DNA from: Saprospiraceae bacterium
GTDB taxonomy: Bacteria > Bacteroidota > Bacteroidia > Chitinophagales > Saprospiraceae
Assembly: GCA_016709995.1 (NCBI GenBank)
Contig: JADJLQ010000001.1
Span: 468,001-532,000, forward strand
DNA: 64,000 nucleotides
Direction: 5' to 3'
Shown: positions 33,948 through 43,481 of the stretch, in pieces
How the letters are laid out: each line of letters starts with the position of its first letter
Position numbering within the stretch: position 1 is the first letter of the stretch
Notes under the pieces: generated by a model
What the model was told of the DNA's origin: nothing
Seen by the model: only the letters and a program-made list of their open reading frames with translations
Database searches by the model: none
Translations under genes and position numbers: made by a program

Positions 33948-34403
33948 TTAGAATAATTGATTCTCCTCCAAAGTTGATTTAAAAAAATCTTTTATTTCAG
34001 CAGGCAACACCCCAATTACATCATTCATCTCACCCTGGCTTACGTATTGACCTAATATACGGACTACTCCTTTTACCATATATTGGGCTCTTTCATTATT
34101 TCCTAAATCCCTTGCGGCAGCATGAGGATCAAATGACCTTATTTCGTCTATAAAATCATCTAAATGGTGACTTTGATATATTTTAGCAGCTGGTTTCCAC
34201 CCATCTACGTAGATTGCTTTTAACATCATAGGTAATTGGGATAACAGATCAAAATTCTCTTCAATTGACAGCCTGTTTCTAAGTGCATGTAGTGTCGATC
34301 TTAAGATTCTGGCTGCCTGATCTCTTGGAGTATCTAACTCCTGAGCAAGTTGATTTATCATTTCGTTACCTCTTGCAGCGTATTGTTCAAAATTCATTGA
34401 CAT
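33948..34403 (-). CDS. DUF2267 protein
   Basis: A 151-residue all-helical DUF2267 protein, with LDTPRDQAARILRSTLHALRN-like first helices and the VIGVLPAEIKDFF closing segment typical of the family (this fold occurs in helical repeats). Function is unknown; such genes are often close to Hsp20 and USP genes, as here. The start may be Met1 at 34403 or Met3. Confidence 0.82.
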   Translation of the reverse strand: MSMNFEQYAARGNEMINQLAQELDTPRDQAARILRSTLHALRNRLSIEENFDLLSQLPMMLKAIYVDGWKPAAKIYQSHHLDDFIDEIRSFDPHAAARDLGNNERAQYMVKGVVRILGQYVSQGEMNDVIGVLPAEIKDFFKSTLEENQLF

Positions 34404-34557
34404 AATTATTATGTTTATTAAGCAAATTGTGGGTTATTGTTCATTAAAACCGTGATATAAAACTGAAATAAAGATGACATTGGTCAGTAGGGATTGATTT
34501 ATATTTTTAAAAAATTGAAAGCATAAAAAATATTAAATTTGTTAACATAGATATATT

Positions 34558-35568
34558 TTGGATTCACTAACACATCTCGCAATCGGCGCCTGCATGGGGG
34601 AAGTCTTTGCCGGCAAAAAATTAGGAAACAAGTCGTTACTTTGGGGAGCTTTGGCACAGAGTATACCTGATATTGATTTTCTTGGATCGCTGTGGCTTGA
34701 CACCCCAAGTAGTTTATTGGCACACAGAGGTTTTACACATTCGATTCTGTTTGTTGTACTGATTTCATTGCTTTTTGCTTCTTTGGCCAATCACTGGCAT
34801 CGTCCTCACAATATTTCATTTAAAAGATGGCTGATTTTTTTTGGATTAGTGATTGGTGCACATATTTTTATCGACGCATTCAATAATTACGGAGTTGGTT
34901 GGTTTGAACCCTTTAATCATACCAGGATCAGTTTTAATGCGATCTATGTAGCCGATCCATTTTTTAGTATTTGGCCTGCATTAGGTTTGATCTATATACT
35001 TTACAACAGGTTTGCGTTCAAAAAAAATTATCGTGCTGCTGTGCTTACTTTAGGATTAAGTTTTTGTTATCTGGGCTATTGTTTGCTCAATAAATCTTTC
35101 ATAGATCATTCAGTGAAGCGAAGTATGACGAGTCAAAATATAGTTTATAAGGATTATTTCACTACACCATCTCCACTGCAAAGTTGGTTGTGGTATATTG
35201 TTGCAAAGGTGGACTCAGGATACCAGGTGGGCTTTCGTTCCATATTTGATTCTGACAATCATGTGGACTTTGAATACTTTCCTCAAAATGATTCTTTGCT
35301 TAAGTTTTCCTCTGAACATGTTGAGGTAGATAAGCTTAAACTGTTTTCTAAAGGTTACTATACAGTTGAAAACTGGGGGGATACCCTGGTCTTCAATGAT
35401 TTACGATTTGGTCAAATGGTTGGCTGGCAAGACCCTCATCAAAAATTTGTATTTCACTATTTTCTCAATCATAAAGCAGACAATACTTTGGTCGTTCAGA
35501 GGGGTAGATTCAAGTATTGGGATTTGAATGTTGCGAAAAATCTGGTTGTACGGATTTTCAAACATTAA
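34558..35568 (+). CDS. YdjM-like membrane-bound metal-dependent hydrolase
   Basis: A 336-residue inner-membrane protein of the YdjM/DUF457 family. The N-terminus MDSLTHLAIGACMGE is the conserved family start and includes the first His; IPDIDFLG and HRGFTHSILFVV follow, with later HIFIDAFNNYG, giving the likely metal-binding His/Asp set. About four helices lie in the first half; the C-terminal ~130 residues are soluble. The start is TTG at 34558, supported by exact match of the family N-terminus. Substrate is unknown. Confidence 0.82.
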   Translation: MDSLTHLAIGACMGEVFAGKKLGNKSLLWGALAQSIPDIDFLGSLWLDTPSSLLAHRGFTHSILFVVLISLLFASLANHWHRPHNISFKRWLIFFGLVIGAHIFIDAFNNYGVGWFEPFNHTRISFNAIYVADPFFSIWPALGLIYILYNRFAFKKNYRAAVLTLGLSFCYLGYCLLNKSFIDHSVKRSMTSQNIVYKDYFTTPSPLQSWLWYIVAKVDSGYQVGFRSIFDSDNHVDFEYFPQNDSLLKFSSEHVEVDKLKLFSKGYYTVENWGDTLVFNDLRFGQMVGWQDPHQKFVFHYFLNHKADNTLVVQRGRFKYWDLNVAKNLVVRIFKH

Positions 35569-35708
35569 GCAAATAAGGCATCAAGCTAGTCGTTCGGGAC
35601 ACCTCGCAAGGTTATCTTGGATTATAATTTAATTTTTATGATAGTGCTTTTACTATTGCAATTAACAAAGCAGTTGAATTTCAATTCGGAATTGGTTTTG
35701 ATGAATTC

Positions 35709-36896
35709 TTATTTTCGTTGATGGATATAAAAAGTGAATACGTAATATAGCATCCGTAATATTTCAAAGGCAAACCATTGTTTAAGTTGTTTAAATACGT
35801 TTTTAGTCTTTTTATAGCCTTCCAGAGTTATTTGAATGCAGTCCTCTTTGATAATTTGGTTGATAATGGATCTAAACTCCTGAGTGAGTGGAGTATCGAT
35901 TACTTCTAGATTTAGTTCTATGCTTGCATGTGCACTGAGATCATTTATATTATAAGAACCTAAGGTAAACCATTCACCATCACAGATGCCTAGCTTACCA
36001 TGAAGTACATTCTTTTGATATTCATACAATTCGGTATTGTTTCTGAGGAGCCAATCATAAAGCCATCTTTCGGCATCTTTAGCTATTTTGACATCCGAAT
36101 ATCCAGCGGAAACTACTTTTACATTTACTCCTCTGTTGATGGCTTTAGATATGAGTGTTCTAAGTAGGTTGCCTGGTATAAAATAACTGCTCAAAATGAT
36201 GATTTCTTTCTTTGCAGTTCTAAACATATGATTATAAACATCCGAAATCTGGACTTTTCTTCTGATCCAGTCATTCCGAATCATCCGGATTAAAGGGGTC
36301 GGTCCTTTGAAGACCATTTTGGGAGTAGGTACTGACTCACAAGGTGTAAGTTCCATATTTATTGGGTAGCCGTTCCAGGTCTTCCAACATAGAATACACA
36401 ATTCTTTGGCAACTTCTCCTTCGACCAACAAGGCAAAGTCCAGCCATCCGGCTTTGGAAGGAAAATCATTGTATTTGTCGCTAATGTTTAGGCCTCCAAT
36501 GACGGCTTTTACAGTATCTATGACTACGATCTTATGATGCAGCCTTCTGCCAAAATAGAAATATTTACTTTTTAAAAGGGGTTCGAAAAATTTAAATTTA
36601 ATACCGGCCGATCTTATTTTTTCGATAAAAAGTTTGCTCAGATTTTGAGATGCATACCCATCTACCAGGATGTATACAGATACCCCGCGATTAGCTGCCA
36701 TTATAAGTTTTTCAGCAATCATAGTACCGGTTCGGTCTTCATCAAATATATAACACTGCACATGAATCGACAACGAAGCAGTGTCTATTAAATTGGCGAT
36801 TAGGTCAAAGTAAGGTCTGCCGCCTGGTACAAAAGAAAGCGAAGTGTTAAAAGAATATTTTGAAGTGTGATGCCTTTGCTTCAATAGTGGAATCAT
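35709..36896 (-). CDS. Phospholipase D-like / cardiolipin synthase-type protein
   Basis: A 395-residue PLD-superfamily protein with two HKD motifs: HHKIVVID (His120, Lys122, Asp127) followed by GGLNISDKYND, and HGKLGICD (near 300) followed by GSYNINDLSAH. This is the layout of bacterial cardiolipin synthase B (ClsB-like), which transfers phosphatidyl groups. There are no clear N-terminal membrane helices; a hydrophobic C-terminal stretch (ILRMLYYVFTFYI) may anchor it. Transcribed alone. A nuclease role cannot be excluded by sequence alone. Confidence 0.85.
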   Translation of the reverse strand: MIPLLKQRHHTSKYSFNTSLSFVPGGRPYFDLIANLIDTASLSIHVQCYIFDEDRTGTMIAEKLIMAANRGVSVYILVDGYASQNLSKLFIEKIRSAGIKFKFFEPLLKSKYFYFGRRLHHKIVVIDTVKAVIGGLNISDKYNDFPSKAGWLDFALLVEGEVAKELCILCWKTWNGYPINMELTPCESVPTPKMVFKGPTPLIRMIRNDWIRRKVQISDVYNHMFRTAKKEIIILSSYFIPGNLLRTLISKAINRGVNVKVVSAGYSDVKIAKDAERWLYDWLLRNNTELYEYQKNVLHGKLGICDGEWFTLGSYNINDLSAHASIELNLEVIDTPLTQEFRSIINQIIKEDCIQITLEGYKKTKNVFKQLKQWFAFEILRMLYYVFTFYIHQRK

Positions 36897-37115
36897 GGTT
36901 ACAGCCCCTTTGTCAATGTGCTCCCAATATAGAACATTGTTATGACCATTTATAGGTAATTCTTATCAGGTGCCTTTATCACTTTATAGGTCTTAAGTTT
37001 TGGACTCAGCATATTAGCTTGGCTCAAATCATTTTCTCGCCTGATATTGATCAGTGGGCTGAGTGCTTGAAAGAACTAGTTTTGTTTAATTGATTACTTA
37101 TTTAAATTCTTTATC

Positions 37116-38213
37116 ATGAATATCAAATATTACCCTGAGCTCCAGGAGATTGAAGATCATAAGTCATATCTGCCCAGTATTTCATTCATTTTGCCTTTAA
37201 AAGCTTTTGATAGGTCTGACAAATCTTTTTTAAAATTGCTCAAAATAAAATTAGATGAACTCGAACGAAAATTGGCCGAAAGCTATGATGAAGATTTGGT
37301 TTCCAATCTGATGATCAAGTTTGAGATTATTTTGAAAGACCTTAAGCCTGAGAAATTTAAATTAGGAATTGCCATCTTTGTTTCTCCTGAGTTTCAAAAA
37401 ATATATTACCTCGATTTTGAACCTGAAGAAAAGTTGGTGATTGGCGATAGTTTTGAGATCAGAGATTTAATTTACAGCCAAAGTCTGACAAAGAATGCCA
37501 TTTTACTGCTTCTCAGCGCCAATGAGATTAGGTATTTTCTTTATTCGAATAATTCATTAACCAAGTTGATTGTGGATGTTCCTCTCAAAATCGAAGCATT
37601 TATGGACAATACCCTTCATGATGTTGCGATTTATTATGAGAAAAATGATCGCCGGGAGAAGGCAATGCATTTATTATTGGACAATGCGGATAAGGGCCTT
37701 GGTATGGTTCTGCAATCATATGACTATGATGTCATCGTCACAGGAAGTGATAAGATGATCGCCCATTTTAAAAAAATATCTCATCATAATAGAGCTGTCA
37801 AAGCTTTTTTGCCGGGCAATTATTTTGAAAAAGCGCAATCAGAATTGATCGGATTAGTTCAGGTTTCATTGAACAACATTAGGGCGGATGAAGAAAAGAC
37901 ATTAATCCAATCGTTAGAGGTATATAACAATAACCAAATGTTAGCCATAGGACTCAATGAAGTTTGGAAGCAAAGTGCAATAAAAAATTGTCAACTTCTG
38001 GTGGTGGAAAAAAATTATCGAAAAGCTGCTGTTTTAAAGGCTTACAAAACTGAAATATTTACCCATGATCTGGACGCTGACCCTATGCCCATGCAAGATG
38101 TTGTCGACGATGTTATTGAAAATGTTATTTCTGCAGGAGGTAAAGTATTGTTTGTGGACGATGACAAGCTACTAGATTACCGACACATTGTATTAGTTAA
38201 AAATTATGTGTAA
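37116..38213 (+). CDS. baeRF-like (bacterial eRF1-related) protein
   Basis: A 365-residue soluble protein that resembles the baeRF family (bacterial homologues of archaeo-eukaryotic release factor 1). Visible hints are the N-terminal helix-rich region with LKLLKIKLDELERKL, the AIFVSPEF and IRDLIYSQ segments, and a C-terminal L7Ae-like half ending AGGKVLFVDDDKLLDYRHIVLV. Recognition is by overall pattern, so moderate confidence. baeRF proteins have been proposed to act on stalled or dormant ribosomes. It sits in a stretch with Hsp20, DUF2267 and peroxiredoxin genes, which is compatible with a stress role. Confidence 0.55.
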   Translation: MNIKYYPELQEIEDHKSYLPSISFILPLKAFDRSDKSFLKLLKIKLDELERKLAESYDEDLVSNLMIKFEIILKDLKPEKFKLGIAIFVSPEFQKIYYLDFEPEEKLVIGDSFEIRDLIYSQSLTKNAILLLLSANEIRYFLYSNNSLTKLIVDVPLKIEAFMDNTLHDVAIYYEKNDRREKAMHLLLDNADKGLGMVLQSYDYDVIVTGSDKMIAHFKKISHHNRAVKAFLPGNYFEKAQSELIGLVQVSLNNIRADEEKTLIQSLEVYNNNQMLAIGLNEVWKQSAIKNCQLLVVEKNYRKAAVLKAYKTEIFTHDLDADPMPMQDVVDDVIENVISAGGKVLFVDDDKLLDYRHIVLVKNYV

Positions 38214-38225
38214 TAAGCCTTTGGG

Positions 38226-40010
38226 TTATTTTCTTTTAGCTACAAATATTCCATTAGGTTGAATGAAGCTGGCTTCTGTCGCTATTCCATGATCGTCTAA
38301 TTTGAATCTTACTTTGTAACCATCTAATATCTTAAGTTTGAACTCATGATTTCCAATTGAAATGAGTTCGTAGTTGGGTTGGCCTGGTAAAATAGCAAAT
38401 AGCTTAGTTTCATCTCTGATCACAAACTGTATATTTTGTGGCCCAAGTTGATAGTCTCCTGCATATTTTTCAAGTTCTGCCCTACTTAACGCAGCGTTTT
38501 CAATATCCCTTGTAAACTCAATATCATCAACTCCCGGTTGCAATGGAGTCGATAGTTGATCTATCTTGCCATCTTTAGAGAGTTGGAAAAACAATTCGGT
38601 AGGTTGAGCATCCTGGTATTGTACTCCATCGGGTTTTCCTCTGAAGACATTAAAGTGTTTGTGTTGTAGATCGAATTTTGTCCCATTATACGATGCCTGC
38701 AACATGCTGTCGGTGAGCGAAATTTCGATTGTACCGTAGCCCTTGTTAGTATACTTTCCTGCATATTGTGATAAGGCTAAGCTAGGATGTGTATTCATAA
38801 TCCTACCTAAGGTATCAGAAGGTTTTGGTTGCATTAAGGCTGCAAATCTGGTTTTGACAAAAGCATCTCTTTGTTGTTTTTGCCAATCACGGTAATTCAG
38901 GCCTAACATACGATCACAAATCCAATTCCTTACTACGGAAGTAACATAACCAGTGCTGGAAGAAATGAAAAATCCAATACTATCTGTTGGGAAAAACCCG
39001 GTACTGGAGATAAACCCATCGATGCCACCCCCATGCTCAACCCTGTAATGTCCCCGGTAACTCCCCACTGTCCATGCTAGCCCATAACCAAAATTTTGTA
39101 CATCCGGATTTTCTGAAGACACAGGAGCCCCTGCCGCCATCTGTATGGTGGAGGCTTGAGCCACGTGATCAGAAGGGATGATTTCATTGCCATTGTATTT
39201 TCCGTTATTGATCCAGGTGATCAACCACTTAGCCATATCTTTAGCATTGCTATTAATAGAACCTGCAGGGCCCATTGCATCTATGTTTTTATATGGAATA
39301 TTTAATGCAAATGAGTCATTGATCAAGGTATAGGCAAGGGAATGATCAGGTGACTTTTCCATGTCAGAGATTGAAGTGACTGTCTGACTCATACCCAAAG
39401 GAGCAAATATTTTATCCTGGATATTGGTTTCCCATGATTTGCCTGTTAACTTTTCCAGTAATATGCCCTGGCTTAAAAACATAAAATTATTGTATTGATA
39501 TTTTTCGCGAAGCTCAGCAGTGGGTTGTTGAAATTCAATACGCTTTAATAGTTCTGGTCGGGTAGCAGAGGATCCATACCATGAGTAGTCATGCCGCGGA
39601 AGTCCGGTTCGATGGGTCATCATATCTCTTATGGTTACGTGATCATTAAGGTACTCATTATTAAATCTGAGCTCAGGCAGATAGTTGCGGATTGGCTTGT
39701 CCAGGTCGACCAGGCCTTCCTTCACAAGACCACCAATCAAAGAAGCAGTAAATGCCTTGGTACATGAGCCAATGGCAAAAAGCGTATTTTCGGTCACCGG
39801 CAGTTTTTGGGCCAGATCTCTGTATCCAAATCCGCCTGTATAGACCACTTTGTTTTTTTCTACAATAGCTATCGTGACACCAGGAGCTTTCCATTCCTTG
39901 AGGACTCGGGCGACAAACGTATCTAACCCAGCTAATCGACGATCAGTAGGTTTTTGTCCTTTCGTAGGTATTGAAATAATGAAGGCTATAAAAAATAGAA
40001 TTATCCGCAT
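38226..40010 (-). CDS. Secreted serine hydrolase (class C beta-lactamase fold) with C-terminal DUF3471-like domain
   Basis: A 594-residue exported protein. After a signal peptide (to about GQ19), a beta-lactamase/esterase domain has SxxK at Ser82-Lys85 (GSCTKAF), a Tyr in YQYNNFMFL as YxN, and HGGGIDGF as the third motif. A C-terminal ~190-residue DUF3471/lipocalin-like region (QYAGKYTNKGYG, KYAGDYQLGP) follows. Relatives are D-aminopeptidases, esterases or PBP-like enzymes; few are true beta-lactamases. Substrate is unknown. Confidence 0.87.
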   Translation of the reverse strand: MRIILFFIAFIISIPTKGQKPTDRRLAGLDTFVARVLKEWKAPGVTIAIVEKNKVVYTGGFGYRDLAQKLPVTENTLFAIGSCTKAFTASLIGGLVKEGLVDLDKPIRNYLPELRFNNEYLNDHVTIRDMMTHRTGLPRHDYSWYGSSATRPELLKRIEFQQPTAELREKYQYNNFMFLSQGILLEKLTGKSWETNIQDKIFAPLGMSQTVTSISDMEKSPDHSLAYTLINDSFALNIPYKNIDAMGPAGSINSNAKDMAKWLITWINNGKYNGNEIIPSDHVAQASTIQMAAGAPVSSENPDVQNFGYGLAWTVGSYRGHYRVEHGGGIDGFISSTGFFPTDSIGFFISSSTGYVTSVVRNWICDRMLGLNYRDWQKQQRDAFVKTRFAALMQPKPSDTLGRIMNTHPSLALSQYAGKYTNKGYGTIEISLTDSMLQASYNGTKFDLQHKHFNVFRGKPDGVQYQDAQPTELFFQLSKDGKIDQLSTPLQPGVDDIEFTRDIENAALSRAELEKYAGDYQLGPQNIQFVIRDETKLFAILPGQPNYELISIGNHEFKLKILDGYKVRFKLDDHGIATEASFIQPNGIFVAKRK

Positions 40011-40043
40011 AACAAAAGATTGAATAATGGATTGATAAATGGA

Positions 40044-41069
40044 TTATGGTGTAATGTTAAAATGTTTCAACACATCTGCAAAAGAAAAGTAAGTTGCGAC
40101 AAGGCTTCCTTTTTTGTCCAGGATGACATAAGTAGGAAAGTTATCGATTTTTAAATAATCGGACAAAAGGTTCTCTTTAGATTCAAGCAAATTTTGCCAA
40201 GGTAGATTGGCAGCATTGAGATATTGAGCCCATTGATCAAAACTTTGATCGATCGACACTCCGAGTAGATCAATATGTTGAGCTTTAAGCGCATCCCATT
40301 TTGGTTTAATCGTCTGGTGTTGTTGAAGTGACGCCCGATTGCCCGCAAACCAGAAATTGATCACAGTATAATCTGATACTTTAAGTGAAATATTGGTCTT
40401 TTTGTTTTCAAGGCTGGTGAATTGAAAATTCTTTAAATCCAGTTTGTCCAGAGTAAGCACAGTGTTTAGTCGATCATATAAGTTAGGAGCAGTGATGTAC
40501 CAACCGAATTTATTCCCTTGACGATCAGTCTCTGTTTTTAATTTTGCCAGATTTTCTTTCGAGTTGATATTGAGCATCAAATAATAGATACCGATGGTGA
40601 TGGAAAATGGGTCATCGGCGTGCTCTTTAAAGGATGTCAATAAAAATTGGTTCATTTCTGACACATCCGATTTCTTGAGTAATTTAGAATACGTATTTTG
40701 GAATTCATTGATCTTATAATAAACGGGAGCATTTATGACCGTATCAATGATTAGATTTAACCGGTTTAGGTGGCCATGCACGGTCACTGTGCCAGGATCT
40801 AACCAGATTTGTTTATTGGCTATTTTATTTTGGCTGTGAAATCGTAGTACATAACAGTTAATGGTATTTTTAGAAAACTTTAGTTGGATCGTATCGGCGA
40901 TCTTAGGATTGAGCATCTCTATTTGACTGTAATCAAAGGCTTCAATTTTATCGATTTGCTGACCGGCCAGATCTTTAATGATGAGGGTAATATCAGTTTG
41001 ACTTTTGGCCTGATTGCCAAAAGCTATAAGCACGATATAGGCGAGTATAAGCTTTAAATTTCTTTTCAT
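40044..41069 (-). CDS. TlpA-like thioredoxin-fold protein lacking active-site cysteines
   Basis: A 341-residue exported protein with signal peptide (to about AKSQ24), an N-terminal DUF4369-like domain, and a C-terminal TlpA/AhpC-TSA-like thioredoxin fold from about 215. The fold is clear (YTVINFWFAGN, IDLLGVSIDQSF, cis-Pro FPTYVILDKKGS), but the usual WCGPC is replaced by GNRAS (Asn244 and Ser247 where Cys are expected). It therefore cannot perform CxxC redox chemistry. It may act as a binding or scaffolding domain. It is 33 nt from the next gene on the same strand, so may be co-transcribed with it. Confidence 0.82.
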   Translation of the reverse strand: MKRNLKLILAYIVLIAFGNQAKSQTDITLIIKDLAGQQIDKIEAFDYSQIEMLNPKIADTIQLKFSKNTINCYVLRFHSQNKIANKQIWLDPGTVTVHGHLNRLNLIIDTVINAPVYYKINEFQNTYSKLLKKSDVSEMNQFLLTSFKEHADDPFSITIGIYYLMLNINSKENLAKLKTETDRQGNKFGWYITAPNLYDRLNTVLTLDKLDLKNFQFTSLENKKTNISLKVSDYTVINFWFAGNRASLQQHQTIKPKWDALKAQHIDLLGVSIDQSFDQWAQYLNAANLPWQNLLESKENLLSDYLKIDNFPTYVILDKKGSLVATYFSFADVLKHFNITP

Positions 41070-41102
41070 AGGAGTGGTATTGATGTATATAGGTAGGATA
41101 AT

Positions 41103-42128
41103 TTAAACCTTTTTTTCGAGATCTTTCAAAACTTTAATTACCTGATGACACATTTCTGAAGTAAAATCAAGGTGAGTTACAAATCGAATAGCTCCAGGTC
41201 CTATGGTCACAGCCCGAATATTATTTTTATTCAATTCTTTTAACATCCAATCGGAAGTGAGGGGTTCTTTTACTGAGAAGATCACAATATTGGTCATGAC
41301 TGGTTTGACCTCTTTGATGTAGTCAAGCAACCGGAGACATTCACCCAAATCCCGTGCGCGGTCATTATCTTCTTTCAACCTGTCCACGTGATGGTCAAGG
41401 GCATAGATTCCTGCCGCTGCCAAAAATCCTGCTTGACGCATACCACCGCCCATCACTTTCCTGATTTTGCGAGCCCTTGATATGGTTTCCAAAGAACCTA
41501 TAAGGCACGACCCTACCGGGGCTCCTAACCCTTTAGATAGACATATAGATATGGTGTCGAACAAGGCTCCGTATTGCAAAGGTGTCTCGCCGGTCTCCGC
41601 CAGTACATTGAATATTCTGGCACCATCAAGATGAAGCTTGAGTCCCTTGTCTTTACAGGCCTTTGATATAGGTTTTATTTCCTCCAGGTTGTAATAACTT
41701 CCACCTCCCCGGTTGGCACTGTTCTCTATGATGACCAGCTTGCTATTGGGCATCCAATCAACCTTCGGTTTGATAGCGGCCAGCACATCCTCTGCTTTAA
41801 ATTTTCCATTTTCCCCTCGGATCAAATGGATCGCTACCCTGGAATTAAAACTATACCCTCCCAGTTCGAATAGATATACATGAGATGATTCGTCCATGAT
41901 GACTTCGTCTAGCTCCTGGGTATGTAGCTTGACAGCGATCTGATTGGTCATAGTACCTGAGGGGCAAAACAAAGCAGCTTCGTGTCCAAACATAGCAGCC
42001 ACCTTGGTCTCTAAGGCATTGATGGTAGGGTCCTCACGGAATACATCGTCACCTACAGTGGCTGATAGCATGGCTTGAAGCATGCCTGAGGTGGGACGGG
42101 TGACGGTGTCAGATATAAGGTCTATCAT
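41103..42128 (-). CDS. ltaE: Low-specificity L-threonine aldolase
   Basis: A 341-residue PLP aldolase that cleaves L-threonine and L-allo-threonine to glycine and acetaldehyde. It begins MIDLISDTVTRPTSGM, the family start, and has GDDVFREDPT, the PLP-stacking His83 (SSHVYLFE), LHLDGAR (PLP-binding Asp) and the Schiff-base Lys199 in ICLSKGLGAPVGS. Length is normal. Neighbours do not add function. Confidence 0.92.
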   Translation of the reverse strand: MIDLISDTVTRPTSGMLQAMLSATVGDDVFREDPTINALETKVAAMFGHEAALFCPSGTMTNQIAVKLHTQELDEVIMDESSHVYLFELGGYSFNSRVAIHLIRGENGKFKAEDVLAAIKPKVDWMPNSKLVIIENSANRGGGSYYNLEEIKPISKACKDKGLKLHLDGARIFNVLAETGETPLQYGALFDTISICLSKGLGAPVGSCLIGSLETISRARKIRKVMGGGMRQAGFLAAAGIYALDHHVDRLKEDNDRARDLGECLRLLDYIKEVKPVMTNIVIFSVKEPLTSDWMLKELNKNNIRAVTIGPGAIRFVTHLDFTSEMCHQVIKVLKDLEKKV

Positions 42129-42335
42129 ATAATTTTATATTACTCAAATATGTTACTTTTTACAGAAAACCCCAGGAGAATGGATACCATGTTCTTGGGA
42201 CAAACTGTTTATAAAATCCTGGTTTGAAAATTTTAAGTTAGATGTCCTGACCATCATCAATATTAATTGTCTTTTTGAGATAGTTTGGTTTCATTTAATT
42301 ATTTCGAGCATCTCATAGGGTTTATAGTTTTTATC

Positions 42336-42766
42336 CTAATATTTTTCACTTAGGATATCTTTATGAGCGTCATTAAAGTATGCGTCCAGGGTGTCTACGG
42401 GATAGCCTGCTATTTCTATCAGTGTGCGTGAAGTATTATTTTGAATTTGGTCGTTCAATGGAAATCTAAAGTCTGAGCACCCTGAAAAGTATCTATTCGG
42501 TATCCGTAAAGCATTAACTGAAAAATAATTCTTTTTTTATGTTCAAATAGGCAATCATCGAGTCACCATAGAATAATAGATCTTGATGTAGCTTTACTTG
42601 ACAAGTCGATTTTGGAAAGCAGCGAGACTCCATTATGGTCCAAATAATTGACTGACATCATGTTGTTTAAGGGCAAATCATAACATAAGGGTCTTTCGCA
42701 ACCGCAAAAAATGATACAAGTCAAAAATGTAAAAAGCAGGATTTTGCAGAAGAGAGAGGTATTCAT
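42336..42766 (-). pseudogene. Decayed small lipoprotein gene with two frameshifts
   Basis: Begins with ATG at 42766 and a lipoprotein signal (MNTSLFCKILLFTFLT, lipobox FCGC, Cys23), and the frame stops at 42565-42563 after 67 residues. Coding-like sequence continues in other frames: LLFYGDSMIAYLNIKKELFF, then RYFSGCSDFRFPLNDQ and AGYPVDTLDAYFNDAH up to TAG at 42338-42336. Two single-base shifts (near 42590 and in the T run near 42530) would rejoin a lipoprotein of about 140 residues. An upstream in-frame ATG at 42814 overlaps the next gene and is not preferred. Function unknown. Confidence 0.55.
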
Positions 42767-42779
42767 TATTAATAGAACT

Positions 42780-43196
42780 TTACTTTCCCATTGAATCCAG
42801 CGCACTTGGCACATAAGTATGCTTCCAGTCCTCCAGCACGAAGTATACTTCCTTATCTTCCGTGATCATCAACTCACTGTTGCCCGGAATGACGCCACGA
42901 TTAGAGATCGCTTCTTTGTCCATATTGCCAAGTGTAAATTTAAATTGAAGGTGTGTACTGTCGGGCACATCAAATGATTTTTCCCACCGCATCTCGGCTC
43001 TTCTGACCATTGGGAGACCTTTGGAATGCCATTCACCAAAGATGGGGACATTGCCCGTAATATATATGGTATCCTGATCAGGAAGTGGCTCTTCAGTATC
43101 AAGTACTATTTTGACCATATGACCTTTGGCGTTCTTTAAATTAGCCTGACATTGGATCATCAAAAACAGGCTGATCACTAAAATTAATATTTTCAT
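42780..43196 (-). CDS. Small lipoprotein with CBM20-like starch-binding domain
   Basis: A 138-residue exported protein (signal MKILILVISLFLMIQC; Cys16 could be lipidated though Q at -1 is unusual). The rest resembles one CBM20 module: ITGNVPIFGEWHSKGLPM, then MRWEKSFDVPDS and LQFKFTLGN, with the usual Trp positions. CBM20 binds starch or similar glucans. No catalytic domain is attached; the next gene, 14 nt downstream, is a decayed lipoprotein that may have been its partner. Confidence 0.7.
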   Translation of the reverse strand: MKILILVISLFLMIQCQANLKNAKGHMVKIVLDTEEPLPDQDTIYITGNVPIFGEWHSKGLPMVRRAEMRWEKSFDVPDSTHLQFKFTLGNMDKEAISNRGVIPGNSELMITEDKEVYFVLEDWKHTYVPSALDSMGK

Positions 43197-43465
43197 GGTG
43201 TAAAGTTAAACTGTAAACGGCAAAACTATCACTTCAGAAGGTGGATTTAGCTGTATTTGATTGATAATTAATGGGTTTATATGAGATCTAAATAAAGATA
43301 TTCATAGTGGTTATGAAGCTATACCAACTACCTGAAGGGGAAATATAGGTGAATTTGCATCTGGAGTTTCAAGTTTTGATATATGGCATTAAATCTATCC
43401 TGGGCAACAATTTCATAACGACTTATTAATCAAAACGATAAACTTTATCTGCTCCATAAAAGTGC

Positions 43466-43473
43466 TATATTTG
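43466..43473 (+). promoter_or_regulatory. Candidate -7 box for lepA
   Basis: TATATTTG, perfect Bacteroidota -7 box, within the 14-nt string GCTATATTTGCGCC. It ends 8 nt before the lepA ATG, so the leader would be only a few bases. Confidence 0.6.
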
Positions 43474-43481
43474 CGCCCTCG

